Assembly (NCBI GenBank): GCA_965656605.1
Contig: CBFHLC010000074.1
Span: forward strand, 1 to 5,709
Source of the DNA: Litorivicinus sp965656605
GTDB lineage: Bacteria > Pseudomonadota > Gammaproteobacteria > Pseudomonadales > Litorivicinaceae
Direction: 5' to 3'
DNA length: 5,709 bases
A program made the position numbers and the translations under genes. The notes under the pieces were generated by a model. It was not told where the DNA came from. It searched no databases and was given only the letters and a program-made list of their open reading frames with translations. Every line of letters starts with the position of its first letter. The first letter of the stretch is position 1. Positions 1 to 5,501 of the stretch are shown here, in pieces.

Positions 1-47
1 ACCTAAATGATCGATCGGATAAATCCTTTATTCCGAATCTCTCTTTT

Positions 48-81
48 AAAAAAACATGCTGGGGTTGATTGTTCAACCCCA
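48..81 (-). terminator. Probable intrinsic terminator of the HAD-RidA operon
   Basis: A perfect 9-bp stem (60-68 paired with 73-81) with a 4-nt loop lies 16 bp beyond the RidA stop codon. Read on the minus strand it is followed, after a 5-nt gap, by seven consecutive T residues (54 to 48). The stem contains four consecutive G-C pairs. The gap before the T tract is longer than ideal, so efficiency is uncertain. On the plus strand no T tract follows, so it should act on the minus strand only. Confidence 0.65.
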
Positions 82-97
82 CCTAAGTAACCACCGG

Positions 98-451
98 CTA
101 ATCCACTGCGGCAATGACGGACATCTCGACCAGCAATTCAGGTCGTGCCATTTGTGCTTGAACGCAGGCACGGGCTGGCGCTAAACCTTCGGGCACCCAC
201 GCATCCCACACCGCGTTCATCTCTTGAAACAAATCCATGGTGCTAACGTAAATAGTGACCGACAGCAGGCGAGTTTTGTCTGTGCCGACCGTGGCTAGAA
301 GCTCATCAATCTTGGCCAGTGTGGTCCGGGTTTGCTCTGCCATATCGGCACTGGCATCGGCCGCAACTTGGCCACACAAGTAGACGGTGTTGTTGTGGAT
401 GACCGCTCGGCTCATGCGTTGTTTGGTTTCAAAGCGTTGAATGTCACTCAT
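98..451 (-). CDS. RidA family protein (YjgF/YER057c/UK114 superfamily), YoaB-like
   Basis: The protein has 117 residues, the usual length for this trimeric cytosolic family. RidA itself deaminates reactive enamine/imine intermediates made by PLP enzymes; the role of YoaB-type members is not settled. The sequence resembles E. coli YoaB along its whole length: VIHNNTVYLCGQVA at 17-30, the segment MNAVWDAWVPEGLAPARACVQ at 78-98, and VEMSVIAAV near the end. The family arginine corresponds to R94 in APARACVQ and the late glutamate to E109, so the binding pocket looks intact. The start is well supported: GGAGGA on the minus strand (466 to 461) lies 9 nt before the ATG. The ATG overlaps the stop of the upstream HAD gene as ATGA, which implies co-transcription and translational coupling. 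Family assignment is firm; substrate is unknown. Confidence 0.93.
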   Translation of the reverse strand: MSDIQRFETKQRMSRAVIHNNTVYLCGQVAADASADMAEQTRTTLAKIDELLATVGTDKTRLLSVTIYVSTMDLFQEMNAVWDAWVPEGLAPARACVQAQMARPELLVEMSVIAAVD

Positions 452-1089
452 TTCAATAGGTCCTCCGGAATCAGGCTGTATTGCGGCGAGCCACCCTGGG
501 TCAGTGCGTACTCGCCGGGGAATAATACGGTGTTAAGCCCGGCTTGTTCAGCGGCTTTTAGGTTTTCGGTCGTATCTTCGATGGCTAGGATTTGCTCTGC
601 TGTCAGGCCAGAGTCGCGCACGGCTAACTGATAGATGTCCGGTGCAGGTTTGGGCATCTGAATATCGGAGGCCAGATAGATTCGGTCAAAATCATCTCGC
701 TGGATTTGTCCTTGCAGGGCGCGTAAGACTGCATCAACGTTAGATTGTGAGGTAGTAGTCACCCAGCAGACTCGAATGTCGGCTTGCTTGGCAGCTCGAA
801 TCAGGTCGACCACACCGGGGCGCGCAGGCAATCCACCCGCTAGCATTTCGGTGTAGAACGCTTCTTTGTATTCATGAATTTCGTCGATTTTAGAATCAGG
901 CATGGGAGTCATTGCGTGGGCCTGAATTCGAGCTTTTCCGCCGACACTTCGCAACAGGTTGCAATAGTTAGCAACGCTCCAGTACCAATCCAATCCGGCT
1001 TTGTTGAAGGCCCGGTTATAGGCCTGACGTTGGATTTCAGAGGTCTCGACTAACGTGCCGATTGAGCCAAAAAATAGAGCCTTAGTCAT
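448..1089 (-). CDS. HAD-superfamily hydrolase-like protein with degenerate catalytic motif I
   Basis: The protein has 213 residues, with the layout of a beta-phosphoglucomutase/CbbY/phosphoglycolate phosphatase-like HAD: a Rossmann core with a helical cap at about 15-90. Motif II is VTTTSQSN (T111-T113), motif III is K147 in MPKPAPDIYQLA, and motif IV is E171-D172 in AIEDTTENLKAAEQAG. Motif I, normally DxDGT, reads FFGSIGTLVETSE. The nucleophile Asp is G8 and the acid/base Asp is I10, while G11-T12 of the motif are kept. With both aspartates missing, ordinary phosphoryl transfer through an aspartyl-phosphate is not expected. The rest of the fold is undamaged, so this looks like a retained protein with altered or non-catalytic function, not a decaying gene. 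The start ATG has only a weak upstream GGAA. The gene overlaps the RidA-family gene by 4 bp. The superfamily call is firm; function is unknown. Confidence 0.88.
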   Translation of the reverse strand: MTKALFFGSIGTLVETSEIQRQAYNRAFNKAGLDWYWSVANYCNLLRSVGGKARIQAHAMTPMPDSKIDEIHEYKEAFYTEMLAGGLPARPGVVDLIRAAKQADIRVCWVTTTSQSNVDAVLRALQGQIQRDDFDRIYLASDIQMPKPAPDIYQLAVRDSGLTAEQILAIEDTTENLKAAEQAGLNTVLFPGEYALTQGGSPQYSLIPEDLLK

Positions 1090-1099
1090 GTCGATGGTT

Positions 1100-1134
1100 C
1101 CGTGTAAGTTAGCAACCTAAATAACTTACCACGG
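1100..1134. repeat. Imperfect inverted repeat upstream of the HAD gene
   Basis: Positions 1100-1110 (ccgtgtaagtt) are complementary to 1123-1134 (aacttaccacgg) with one unpaired C at 1130. This gives an 11-bp stem around a 12-nt loop. It ends 10 nt before the HAD start codon, in the 78-bp gap between the HAD gene and cueR. Neither side is followed by a T tract, so it is not an intrinsic terminator. It could be an operator for an unknown regulator, or a leader hairpin limiting access to the HAD ribosome binding region. The pairing is visible; the role is inferred. Confidence 0.4.
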
Positions 1135-1167
1135 GTGACCTAACTCGCAGTCGGATCCGTTGGGTTT

Positions 1168-1560
1168 TTAATCTGGCAACGGGTTCAAATGATTCAGTAT
1201 GGGGCAGTCGGGCGACTGATCGCCGGGGCACTGTTTAACAAGACTTTTTAATGTGCTCCTCAAGGCGGTGAGCTGCTGCAGTTGACGCTCCAAGTCGGCA
1301 GTCTTTTCCAGCGCAAGCTGTCTGACTGATTCGGACGTTCGAGCTGGGTCTTGGTAGCTATTTGCCAGCTGCCGACACTCGGCCACGCTAAACCCAAATT
1401 TTCTTGCGTTCGCAAGAAATCCCAGCAAAGAGAGGTCATCGGCTGAGTAATGCCGATAGCCATTTGCGGTACGTGAGGGAGTGATGAGTTGGTGTGTCTC
1501 GTAGTAACGGATCGCTTTTGTTGACAGTCCCGTTTTCGCAGCGGCCTCGGATATGTTCAT
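1168..1560 (-). CDS. cueR: Copper-responsive MerR-family transcriptional regulator CueR
   Basis: This cytosolic dimeric Cu(I) sensor activates copper-efflux promoters by distorting the long spacer between their -35 and -10 elements. With the ATG at 1560 the protein has 130 residues and begins MNISEAAAKTGLSTKAIRYYE, matching the canonical CueR N-terminus. A GTG two codons upstream (1566) would add only M-G and is less likely. The winged helix-turn-helix covers about 1-70 and a dimerisation helix about 78-108. The metal loop is CPGDQSPDC, with C111 and C119 in the C-x7-C spacing that binds Cu(I) in E. coli CueR (C112/C120). S76 aligns with E. coli S77, the residue that marks monovalent-metal sensors, where divalent sensors have Cys. 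The C-terminus is shorter than in E. coli, lacking the Cys/His-rich tail. It is divergent from copA across a shared operator. Confidence 0.95.
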   Translation of the reverse strand: MNISEAAAKTGLSTKAIRYYETHQLITPSRTANGYRHYSADDLSLLGFLANARKFGFSVAECRQLANSYQDPARTSESVRQLALEKTADLERQLQQLTALRSTLKSLVKQCPGDQSPDCPILNHLNPLPD

Positions 1561-1570
1561 ACCCACAAGG

Positions 1571-1597
1571 TTGACCTTACCCCTGGGGTAAGGTCAA
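1571..1597. promoter_or_regulatory. CueR operator: perfect 27-bp palindrome between cueR and copA
   Basis: The left arm ttgaccttacccc (1571-1583) and its exact reverse complement (1585-1597) flank a single central T at 1584, giving 13-bp arms without mismatch. The sequence matches the known MerR/CueR operator style (TTGACCTTxCCC...GGGxAAGGTCAA). Each outer end presents TTGACC, so a -35-like hexamer faces both genes. CueR/copA operators I recall, such as that of E. coli, are imperfect dyads; here the symmetry is complete. Confidence 0.92.
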
Positions 1598-1608
1598 TAG
1601 TGTTGACA
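1571..1608 (+). promoter_or_regulatory. copA promoter with 19-bp MerR-type spacer; predicted +1 at the copA ATG
   Basis: The -35 hexamer ttgacc (1571-1576; 5/6 to consensus) and the -10 hexamer aatagt (1596-1601; 4/6) are separated by exactly 19 bp, the lengthened spacing typical of promoters activated by MerR-family proteins. The operator occupies the spacer. Counting the usual six bases after the -10 puts +1 at 1608, which is the A of the copA start codon. The hexamers are read from the sequence; the transcription start is inferred. Confidence 0.75.
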
Positions 1609-3695
1609 TGACAGTTTACCGAATCGATATTGAAAACCTGAGTTGTGCTGGCTGTGTTGGGCGTGCTCAGAAAGCCGTTAGTGACGTGGCACGAGTCAAT
1701 CAATTCACGATTAACTTGGCGACTCGTCAGGGATTGCTCGATGTGCCCGATCCTGCTGTGCTCAGCATGGCCCTAGAGTCGTTGACGCGGGCGGGGTATC
1801 CCGGAAAGTTAAGTGCGGGTGAGTCCGTAACGTCGTCGTCATTTACCCCAACCTTTTTCGCAATCCTACTGGCGCTACCGATGTTGCTGATAGAGATGAG
1901 TTCTCATCTCCTCGGATGGAGCATTCTGTCCGAATCATTGCAGCCGTTTTGGCGTTGGGGTCAATTTCTCTTGGCCAGTCTAATTATTCTAGGTCCCGCC
2001 GCTGGCATCATGCGGCAGGGGTGGGCCGCTTTTACAAAGCTACAGCCGGATATGAATTCGTTAGTGCTGTGTGGCGCAGGATCAGCCTACGGCTATTCGG
2101 TCTTTGTGTTGTTGCGCCAACCCGAACAGGCGTTGTATTTCGAAGCGGCCGGCGTAATTTGTGCGCTTATTTTATTGGGCCGCTGGATTGAAGATCGAGC
2201 GAAAAACCGCGCAGGCCAGGCGGTTCGTGCCTTGCTCAGCTTGGCACCCTCGACGGCATATGTGGATACAGATCAGGGTTGGGTCGAGCGAGCGCTTGAG
2301 CTGGTTCAGGTGGGAGATCGCGTTCGAGTGGCGTCCGGTGAGGCCTTTCCAACCGACGCACGGTTAGATTCAGGTCCCGTGTTGATTGATCAAAGCATGT
2401 TGACAGGCGAGAGTGAATGGGTCGAGAAGCAGGCGGGTGATGCGGTGTTTGCCGGCTGCCTCAATCAAAGCCCCCAGCACGCCTTTGCCACTACCTCGGC
2501 TACTGGTTCTGACACGGCATTAGCCGGCATCATTGATTTGGTTCAGCGAGCACAGAGTACTCAGTTGCCGATTCAGTCTCTGATTAATCGAATCAGCCTG
2601 GTGTTTGTGCCGACGTTATTGGTTCTCGCAATGCTGACCGGCGGTTATTGGTGGTGGGCCGAGGGTCCTGCGGCAGCGGTTACCTATGCGGTTGCGGTGC
2701 TAATTATCGCGTGCCCTTGTGCGATGGGGCTGGCCACTCCGATTTCTATTGTGGTGGGAATGGGGCGAGCGGCGCACAGCGGAATTCTATTTCGGAACGG
2801 CAGCGCGATGCAGACCTTAACTCGAGCCAAAACCATCGCTTTTGATAAAACCGGTACGTTGACTCAGGGCGCGCCACTGGTGGTTCAGAATGAATGCCCG
2901 ACTCAGTGTTGGGGGGCCGTATCCTCTATGGCTGCTGAGTCAACCCATCCGATGGCGATGGCGTTGCGCTCACTATCCGATCAGCGCGTGCCGATTCAAG
3001 AATTTGAGCAGTTATCTGGGAGGGGTATGCAGGCGAAACTGGATGGCGAGCTCTGGCAGATCGGTCGCTTAAGTTGGCTTGGATTCGAAGTGTCGACGGA
3101 CCTGTCCGATGCATCGATTGTGGGTGTCTCGCGCGATGGCGCCTTGCAAGGGTGGTTTGCAATCAAAGATCCAGTGCGCCCAGGTATGGATAATGTTATT
3201 CGACAATTGCACAGGCTCGGCAAGGAAACCGCATTGTTGAGTGGCGATCGATCAGAGGCGGTTAAGGCGGTGGCCCAGCAGTTGGGGGTTGAACAGTCGT
3301 ATTCGAATTTAATGCCGCAGGATAAGTTGGACTGGATTGAGCGCCTACCTGGGCCGGTCGTGTTTGTTGGCGACGGCATCAATGATGCGCCTGCGCTTGT
3401 AAGGGCGGACACTGGCATGGCGGTAGGCACCGGAACACAGATTGCGATAGAAAGTGCGGACGTGTTATTGGCTTCCAGTGATCCCAATTCCATTTTGCGA
3501 GCCTTGAGTATTGCCAGTGCAACCCTTCGCAACATTAAGCAGAACCTGTTTTGGGCATTCATTTACAACGTGACGCTCATTCCCGTTGCGATGGGCGTTT
3601 TTGGGTGGTCGTTGTCACCCATGTTGGCGGCGGCTGCAATGGCTGCCAGCTCGATCTTTGTCGTCACTAACGCCCAGCGTCTTCGTTGGGCATGA
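1608..3695 (+). CDS. copA: Copper-exporting P1B-type ATPase CopA
   Basis: This inner-membrane pump exports cytoplasmic Cu(I) using ATP. It has 695 residues, compact for the family because it carries one N-terminal metal-binding HMA domain (about 2-68, with C13-A-G-C16) where E. coli CopA has two. Four membrane helices follow at about 82-100, 115-137, 148-168 and 175-193. Then come the actuator domain with TGES at 266-269, helices 5 and 6 (about 328-350, 355-378) with C369-P-C371, and the phosphorylation site D413 in DKTGT. H447-P448, GDGIND (588-593), Y653-N654 in helix 7 and M678-x-x-S681-S682 in helix 8 complete the P1B-1 (Cu/Ag) signature. All catalytic motifs are intact. The HMA fold begins at residue 2, so the ATG at 1608 is the natural start, although no Shine-Dalgarno lies at normal distance. 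Expression should be CueR-controlled. The stop codon directly abuts a DUF411 remnant. Confidence 0.97.
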   Translation: MTVYRIDIENLSCAGCVGRAQKAVSDVARVNQFTINLATRQGLLDVPDPAVLSMALESLTRAGYPGKLSAGESVTSSSFTPTFFAILLALPMLLIEMSSHLLGWSILSESLQPFWRWGQFLLASLIILGPAAGIMRQGWAAFTKLQPDMNSLVLCGAGSAYGYSVFVLLRQPEQALYFEAAGVICALILLGRWIEDRAKNRAGQAVRALLSLAPSTAYVDTDQGWVERALELVQVGDRVRVASGEAFPTDARLDSGPVLIDQSMLTGESEWVEKQAGDAVFAGCLNQSPQHAFATTSATGSDTALAGIIDLVQRAQSTQLPIQSLINRISLVFVPTLLVLAMLTGGYWWWAEGPAAAVTYAVAVLIIACPCAMGLATPISIVVGMGRAAHSGILFRNGSAMQTLTRAKTIAFDKTGTLTQGAPLVVQNECPTQCWGAVSSMAAESTHPMAMALRSLSDQRVPIQEFEQLSGRGMQAKLDGELWQIGRLSWLGFEVSTDLSDASIVGVSRDGALQGWFAIKDPVRPGMDNVIRQLHRLGKETALLSGDRSEAVKAVAQQLGVEQSYSNLMPQDKLDWIERLPGPVVFVGDGINDAPALVRADTGMAVGTGTQIAIESADVLLASSDPNSILRALSIASATLRNIKQNLFWAFIYNVTLIPVAMGVFGWSLSPMLAAAAMAASSIFVVTNAQRLRWA

Positions 3696-3825
3696 CCTAG
3701 CCGTGCCTGGGATGCCTTCTGGATCGCCGGGAATGGACTTTGCAGGTGAGCGAATGGATCCGGTTGCGGTCTACGCAGTGACCGGCGATTAAGTGAGCAT
3801 GGTCGCGCAGTATTCAGGCGAGTAA
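3694..3825 (+). pseudogene. DUF411 protein remnant (C-terminal part only, with in-frame stop)
   Basis: Starting inside the copA stop region, in the +1 frame relative to copA, the reading is DLAVPGMPSGSPGMDF, then AGERMDPVAVYAVTGD, TAA (3790-3792), and then VSMVAQYSGE with TAA at 3823-3825. The first block matches the conserved C-terminal signature of DUF411 proteins (GLAVPGMPxGSPGME, from memory). The residues after the internal stop also continue the family pattern (a charged turn, then V-x-A-x-Y), so the TAA looks like a nonsense mutation in one original frame. The N-terminal part of a roughly 150-residue secreted protein is missing, and upstream in this frame is only out-of-frame copA sequence. 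DUF411 genes commonly neighbour copper and heavy-metal resistance genes, which fits the location. I read this as a dead remnant left by a deletion that ended at the copA stop. Confidence 0.78.
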
Positions 3826-3826
3826 T

Positions 3827-3859
3827 AAAAAAGCCCCGCTGATTTTCACCTAGCGGGGC
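3827..3859 (-). terminator. Intrinsic terminator of tRNA-Ser
   Basis: A perfect 8-bp GC-rich stem (3833-3840 gccccgct with 3852-3859 agcggggc) closes an 11-nt loop. On the minus strand it is followed at once by six T residues (3832 to 3827). It begins 9 nt after the tRNA CCA end. On the plus strand the hairpin is followed by cttcaaag, not a T tract, so it is unlikely to stop copA transcription efficiently. Confidence 0.9.
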
Positions 3860-3868
3860 CTTCAAAGT

Positions 3869-3959
3869 TGGCGGAGAGACAGGGATTTGAACCCTGGATA
3901 GGCTATTAACCTATGCTGGTTTTCAAGACCAGTGCATTCAACCGCTCTGCCACCTCTCC
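3869..3959 (-). tRNA. tRNA-Ser (anticodon UGA)
   Basis: The 91-nt minus-strand sequence folds as a class II tRNA. The acceptor stem GGAGAGG pairs with TCTCTCC (one G-T pair), with discriminator G and an encoded CCA at 3871-3869. The anticodon stem is CTGGT/ACCAG with loop CTTGAAA, putting anticodon TGA at 3925-3923. The long variable arm is ATAGG/CCTAT with a 7-nt loop. The T arm is CAGGG-TTCAAAT-CCCTG. The long variable arm and G73 are serine identity features. It decodes UCA and, by wobble, other UCN codons. It has its own promoter and terminator and is transcribed towards copA. Confidence 0.97.
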
Positions 3960-3965
3960 GCGGTC

Positions 3966-4000
3966 GGTGCGCATTATCCATTTATACGAGTACAGCGCAA
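3966..4000 (-). promoter_or_regulatory. Probable tRNA-Ser promoter
   Basis: On the minus strand, TTGCGC (4000 to 3995; 3/6 to the -35 consensus) and GATAAT (3978 to 3973; 5/6 to the -10 consensus) are separated by 16 bp. This predicts +1 near 3966, seven nt before the mature tRNA 5' end. The discriminator after the -10 is GCGCAC, GC-rich as in stable-RNA promoters under stringent control. That regulation is inferred from the sequence type. Confidence 0.6.
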
Positions 4001-4030
4001 TAGTTCTGTTAGAAAAAATACTGCGGCAGA

Positions 4031-4082
4031 CGGCATTGCTTGCCGTTCCTGATCGGGGCATGCTCGCCCCTCTACTCTAGGA
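4031..4082 (+). promoter_or_regulatory. Leader upstream of the GST gene with two small hairpins and a ribosome binding site
   Basis: Two short dyads lie in tandem: cggca/tgccg (4031-4035 with 4041-4045, 5-nt loop) and ggggc/gcccc (4055-4059 with 4066-4070, 6-nt loop). They are followed by AGGA at 4079-4082, nine nt before the GST start codon. The AGGA is a plausible ribosome binding site. The hairpins have only 5-bp stems and no T tract, so their role is unclear. I could not identify a convincing promoter for this operon. Confidence 0.35.
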
Positions 4083-4091
4083 CGCCTGCTC

Positions 4092-4784
4092 ATGATTGAT
4101 TTTTACTTTTGGCCGACACCCAATGGCTACAAAATCGCGTTGTACTTAGAAGAAGTAGGATTGGATTATCGTATCCATCCCGTTGATATCGGTGCGGGCG
4201 ATCAGTTTAAGCCCGAATTTCTAGCCTTCAGCCCAAACAACCGGATGCCGGCAATTGTTGACCACGCGCCGCTGGACTCAGGCAACCCGCAAACAGTCTT
4301 TGAGTCTGGAGCCATTCTTCATTACCTCGCCACCAAGACCGGTCAGCTGTGGCCCAGCGACACCCGCCAGCAAATCGAAACCATGGAATGGTTGATGTGG
4401 CAAATGGGTGGGTTGGGCCCGATGGCTGGGCAAAACCATCATTTCAACGTGTATGCACCCGAGACGATCCCGTACGCGCAAAAGCGATACGTGGATGAAA
4501 CGTCACGGCTGTATGGCGTGTTAAATAAGCGTCTAGAAAACCGCCAGTTCATCGTGGATCAATATGGCATCGCAGATATGGCATGTTATCCCTGGGTCAA
4601 CAGCTATGAGCGCCAGCAGCAGGATCTGAACGACTTCCCGGATCTGAAACAGTGGTACGAGCGTATTAAAGCGATGCCATCAACCCAGCGTGCTTATCAA
4701 CAGGGTGAAGGATTGCGCAATCCAAACTTTACGCCCGAAGAAAAGGCACTTCTGTTTGGTCAGGATAAAGGCGTAGTCAAGTGA
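4092..4784 (+). CDS. yfcG: Glutathione S-transferase, YfcG-type disulfide-bond oxidoreductase
   Basis: The protein has 230 residues: a thioredoxin-fold N-terminal domain (about 1-80) and an all-helical C-terminal domain (about 90-205). It closely follows E. coli YfcG, a Nu-class GST with GSH-dependent disulfide reductase activity. The active-site segment is YFWPTPNGYKIALYLEE, keeping T9 and N11, which position glutathione in YfcG. Also conserved are the cis-proline P53 in RMPAIVDH, the glutathione-contacting E71-S72 in VFESGAILHYL, the block QMGGLGPMAGQNHHFN at 104-119, and the helix-capping region GIADMACYPWVN at 159-170. As in YfcG there is no catalytic N-terminal cysteine. It is probably cytosolic. 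The stop overlaps the next start as GTGA, indicating an operon with the exporter gene. Family assignment is firm; the physiological substrate is not known. Confidence 0.93.
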   Translation: MIDFYFWPTPNGYKIALYLEEVGLDYRIHPVDIGAGDQFKPEFLAFSPNNRMPAIVDHAPLDSGNPQTVFESGAILHYLATKTGQLWPSDTRQQIETMEWLMWQMGGLGPMAGQNHHFNVYAPETIPYAQKRYVDETSRLYGVLNKRLENRQFIVDQYGIADMACYPWVNSYERQQQDLNDFPDLKQWYERIKAMPSTQRAYQQGEGLRNPNFTPEEKALLFGQDKGVVK

Positions 4785-5392
4785 GCTGGCAGGCCTGGCT
4801 GATTTTTGTCCCTGCCTGCATTGGTATGAATTTTTTTCCTGGCCCGAACAATATGTTGGCCTTGGTCAATGGGACGCAATCCTCTGCACTCAAAGCGAGT
4901 CTGGCTGGATTAGCCAGGCTGCCAGTGATGGTTGTCATGATCATCCTATTGGCTGTGGGTTTGGAATGGTTGATGGCCAAAGGCGCGCAGGTTCTGGATT
5001 GGATTCGCTATATTGGAGCGGGCTATCTGGTCTGGATGGGTTGGGGGGCTTGGTCACAGGCCCGCGAGCGTATCCAGTTTCAGCAGGTCTCGGACTTAAC
5101 CATCGGTGCCATGGCGGTTCGTGAAGCAGTCGTGGCCAGCACCAATCCGAAGTTGTTTTTGATCTTCGGTGCATTCTTTCCGCAATTTATCGTCCCCAAC
5201 GAAGATCCATCCACCCAGATATTTTGGATGGGCTTAACCTTTGTGTTGGTCGAAGTCGCCGCAATCGCAGCCTATGCCTATGGCGGTGGAGCGTTAAAGC
5301 GTTGGCTGGACGGCGAAAAGGGTGGGCGTCTATTAAAGCGTGGAACAGGAATCGCTTTGTGGTCTGCTGCGGGTCTGGTTCTCGTTAAGTAG
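4781..5392 (+). CDS. LysE/RhtB-family amino-acid or small-metabolite exporter
   Basis: The protein has 203 residues, the standard length for this six-helix inner-membrane family, which exports amino acids and related compounds. The N-terminal signature is FFPGPNNMLALVNG (18-31), corresponding to the family PGPN/D block. It is followed by hydrophobic segments at about 3-25, 40-62, 73-92, 115-138, 147-168 and 187-203. The conserved mid-protein motif STNPKLFLIFGAFFPQF lies at 120-136. Translation starts with GTG at 4781, overlapping the GST stop as GTGA. AAAGG at 4767-4771 sits 9 nt upstream inside the GST coding region and supports this start and translational coupling. Pairing with a glutathione-dependent enzyme raises the possibility of exporting a thiol or conjugate, but that is speculation. 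The substrate cannot be assigned from sequence. Confidence 0.9.
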   Translation: MSWQAWLIFVPACIGMNFFPGPNNMLALVNGTQSSALKASLAGLARLPVMVVMIILLAVGLEWLMAKGAQVLDWIRYIGAGYLVWMGWGAWSQARERIQFQQVSDLTIGAMAVREAVVASTNPKLFLIFGAFFPQFIVPNEDPSTQIFWMGLTFVLVEVAAIAAYAYGGGALKRWLDGEKGGRLLKRGTGIALWSAAGLVLVK

Positions 5393-5485
5393 TGACTAAA
5401 ATAAAAATAGGGTCACAATAGATAACATTGGTCTAAAGTAGTTCATTTTTTCGTTCAAAGTGCGTATCGTTCACGCCTCAACTCA

Positions 5486-5501
5486 CGGAGATGTACGGAT
5501 G
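5486..5501 (+). promoter_or_regulatory. Ribosome binding site fixing the GAPDH start; tiny ATG-TAC-GGA-TGA frame in the spacer
   Basis: CGGAG at 5486-5490 lies 8 nt before the ATG at 5499, ideal spacing for that start. An earlier ATG at 5491 is immediately adjacent to the GGAG and opens a three-codon frame (M-Y-G) whose TGA overlaps the ATG at 5499 as ATGA. The Shine-Dalgarno is too close to serve the first ATG, so 5499 is taken as the gene start. Confidence 0.65.

Noticed and set aside
17..34. Short AT-rich inverted repeat (ggataaa / tttattcc) near the window edge
   Set aside because: The arms are short and imperfect with a 3-nt loop and only a weak T stretch later; it is not distinguishable from chance.
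332..631. Plus-strand open frame (99 codons) over the HAD/RidA junction
   Set aside because: It is antisense to two convincing family genes, with no domain and no ribosome binding site noted.
1564..1566. GTG as the cueR start codon
   Set aside because: The ATG at 1560 gives the canonical CueR N-terminus MNIS; the GTG adds two residues not seen in the family as I know it.
2996..3562. Long minus-strand open frame (188 codons) inside copA
   Set aside because: It lies wholly antisense to well-conserved copA ATPase motifs, has no recognisable domain, and its Ser/Pro/Cys-rich composition is typical of a shadow frame.
3586..3693. Upstream part of the open frame that contains the DUF411 remnant
   Set aside because: This part is copA sequence read in the wrong frame. 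Only the codons from about 3694 resemble DUF411, so the whole frame is not a gene.
3563..3865. Minus-strand open frame (100 codons) spanning the copA end and the tRNA terminator
   Set aside because: It starts inside conserved copA sequence read in antisense, and includes the tRNA terminator hairpin; no family resemblance.
4017..4022. Possible -10 element (aatact) for the GST operon
   Set aside because: No acceptable -35 lies at 16-18 bp upstream, so a promoter cannot be supported.
5392..5416. Possible terminator after the LysE-family gene (gtgac / gtcac)
   Set aside because: The arms are only 5 bp with a 15-nt AT-rich loop and no T tract follows; too weak to call.
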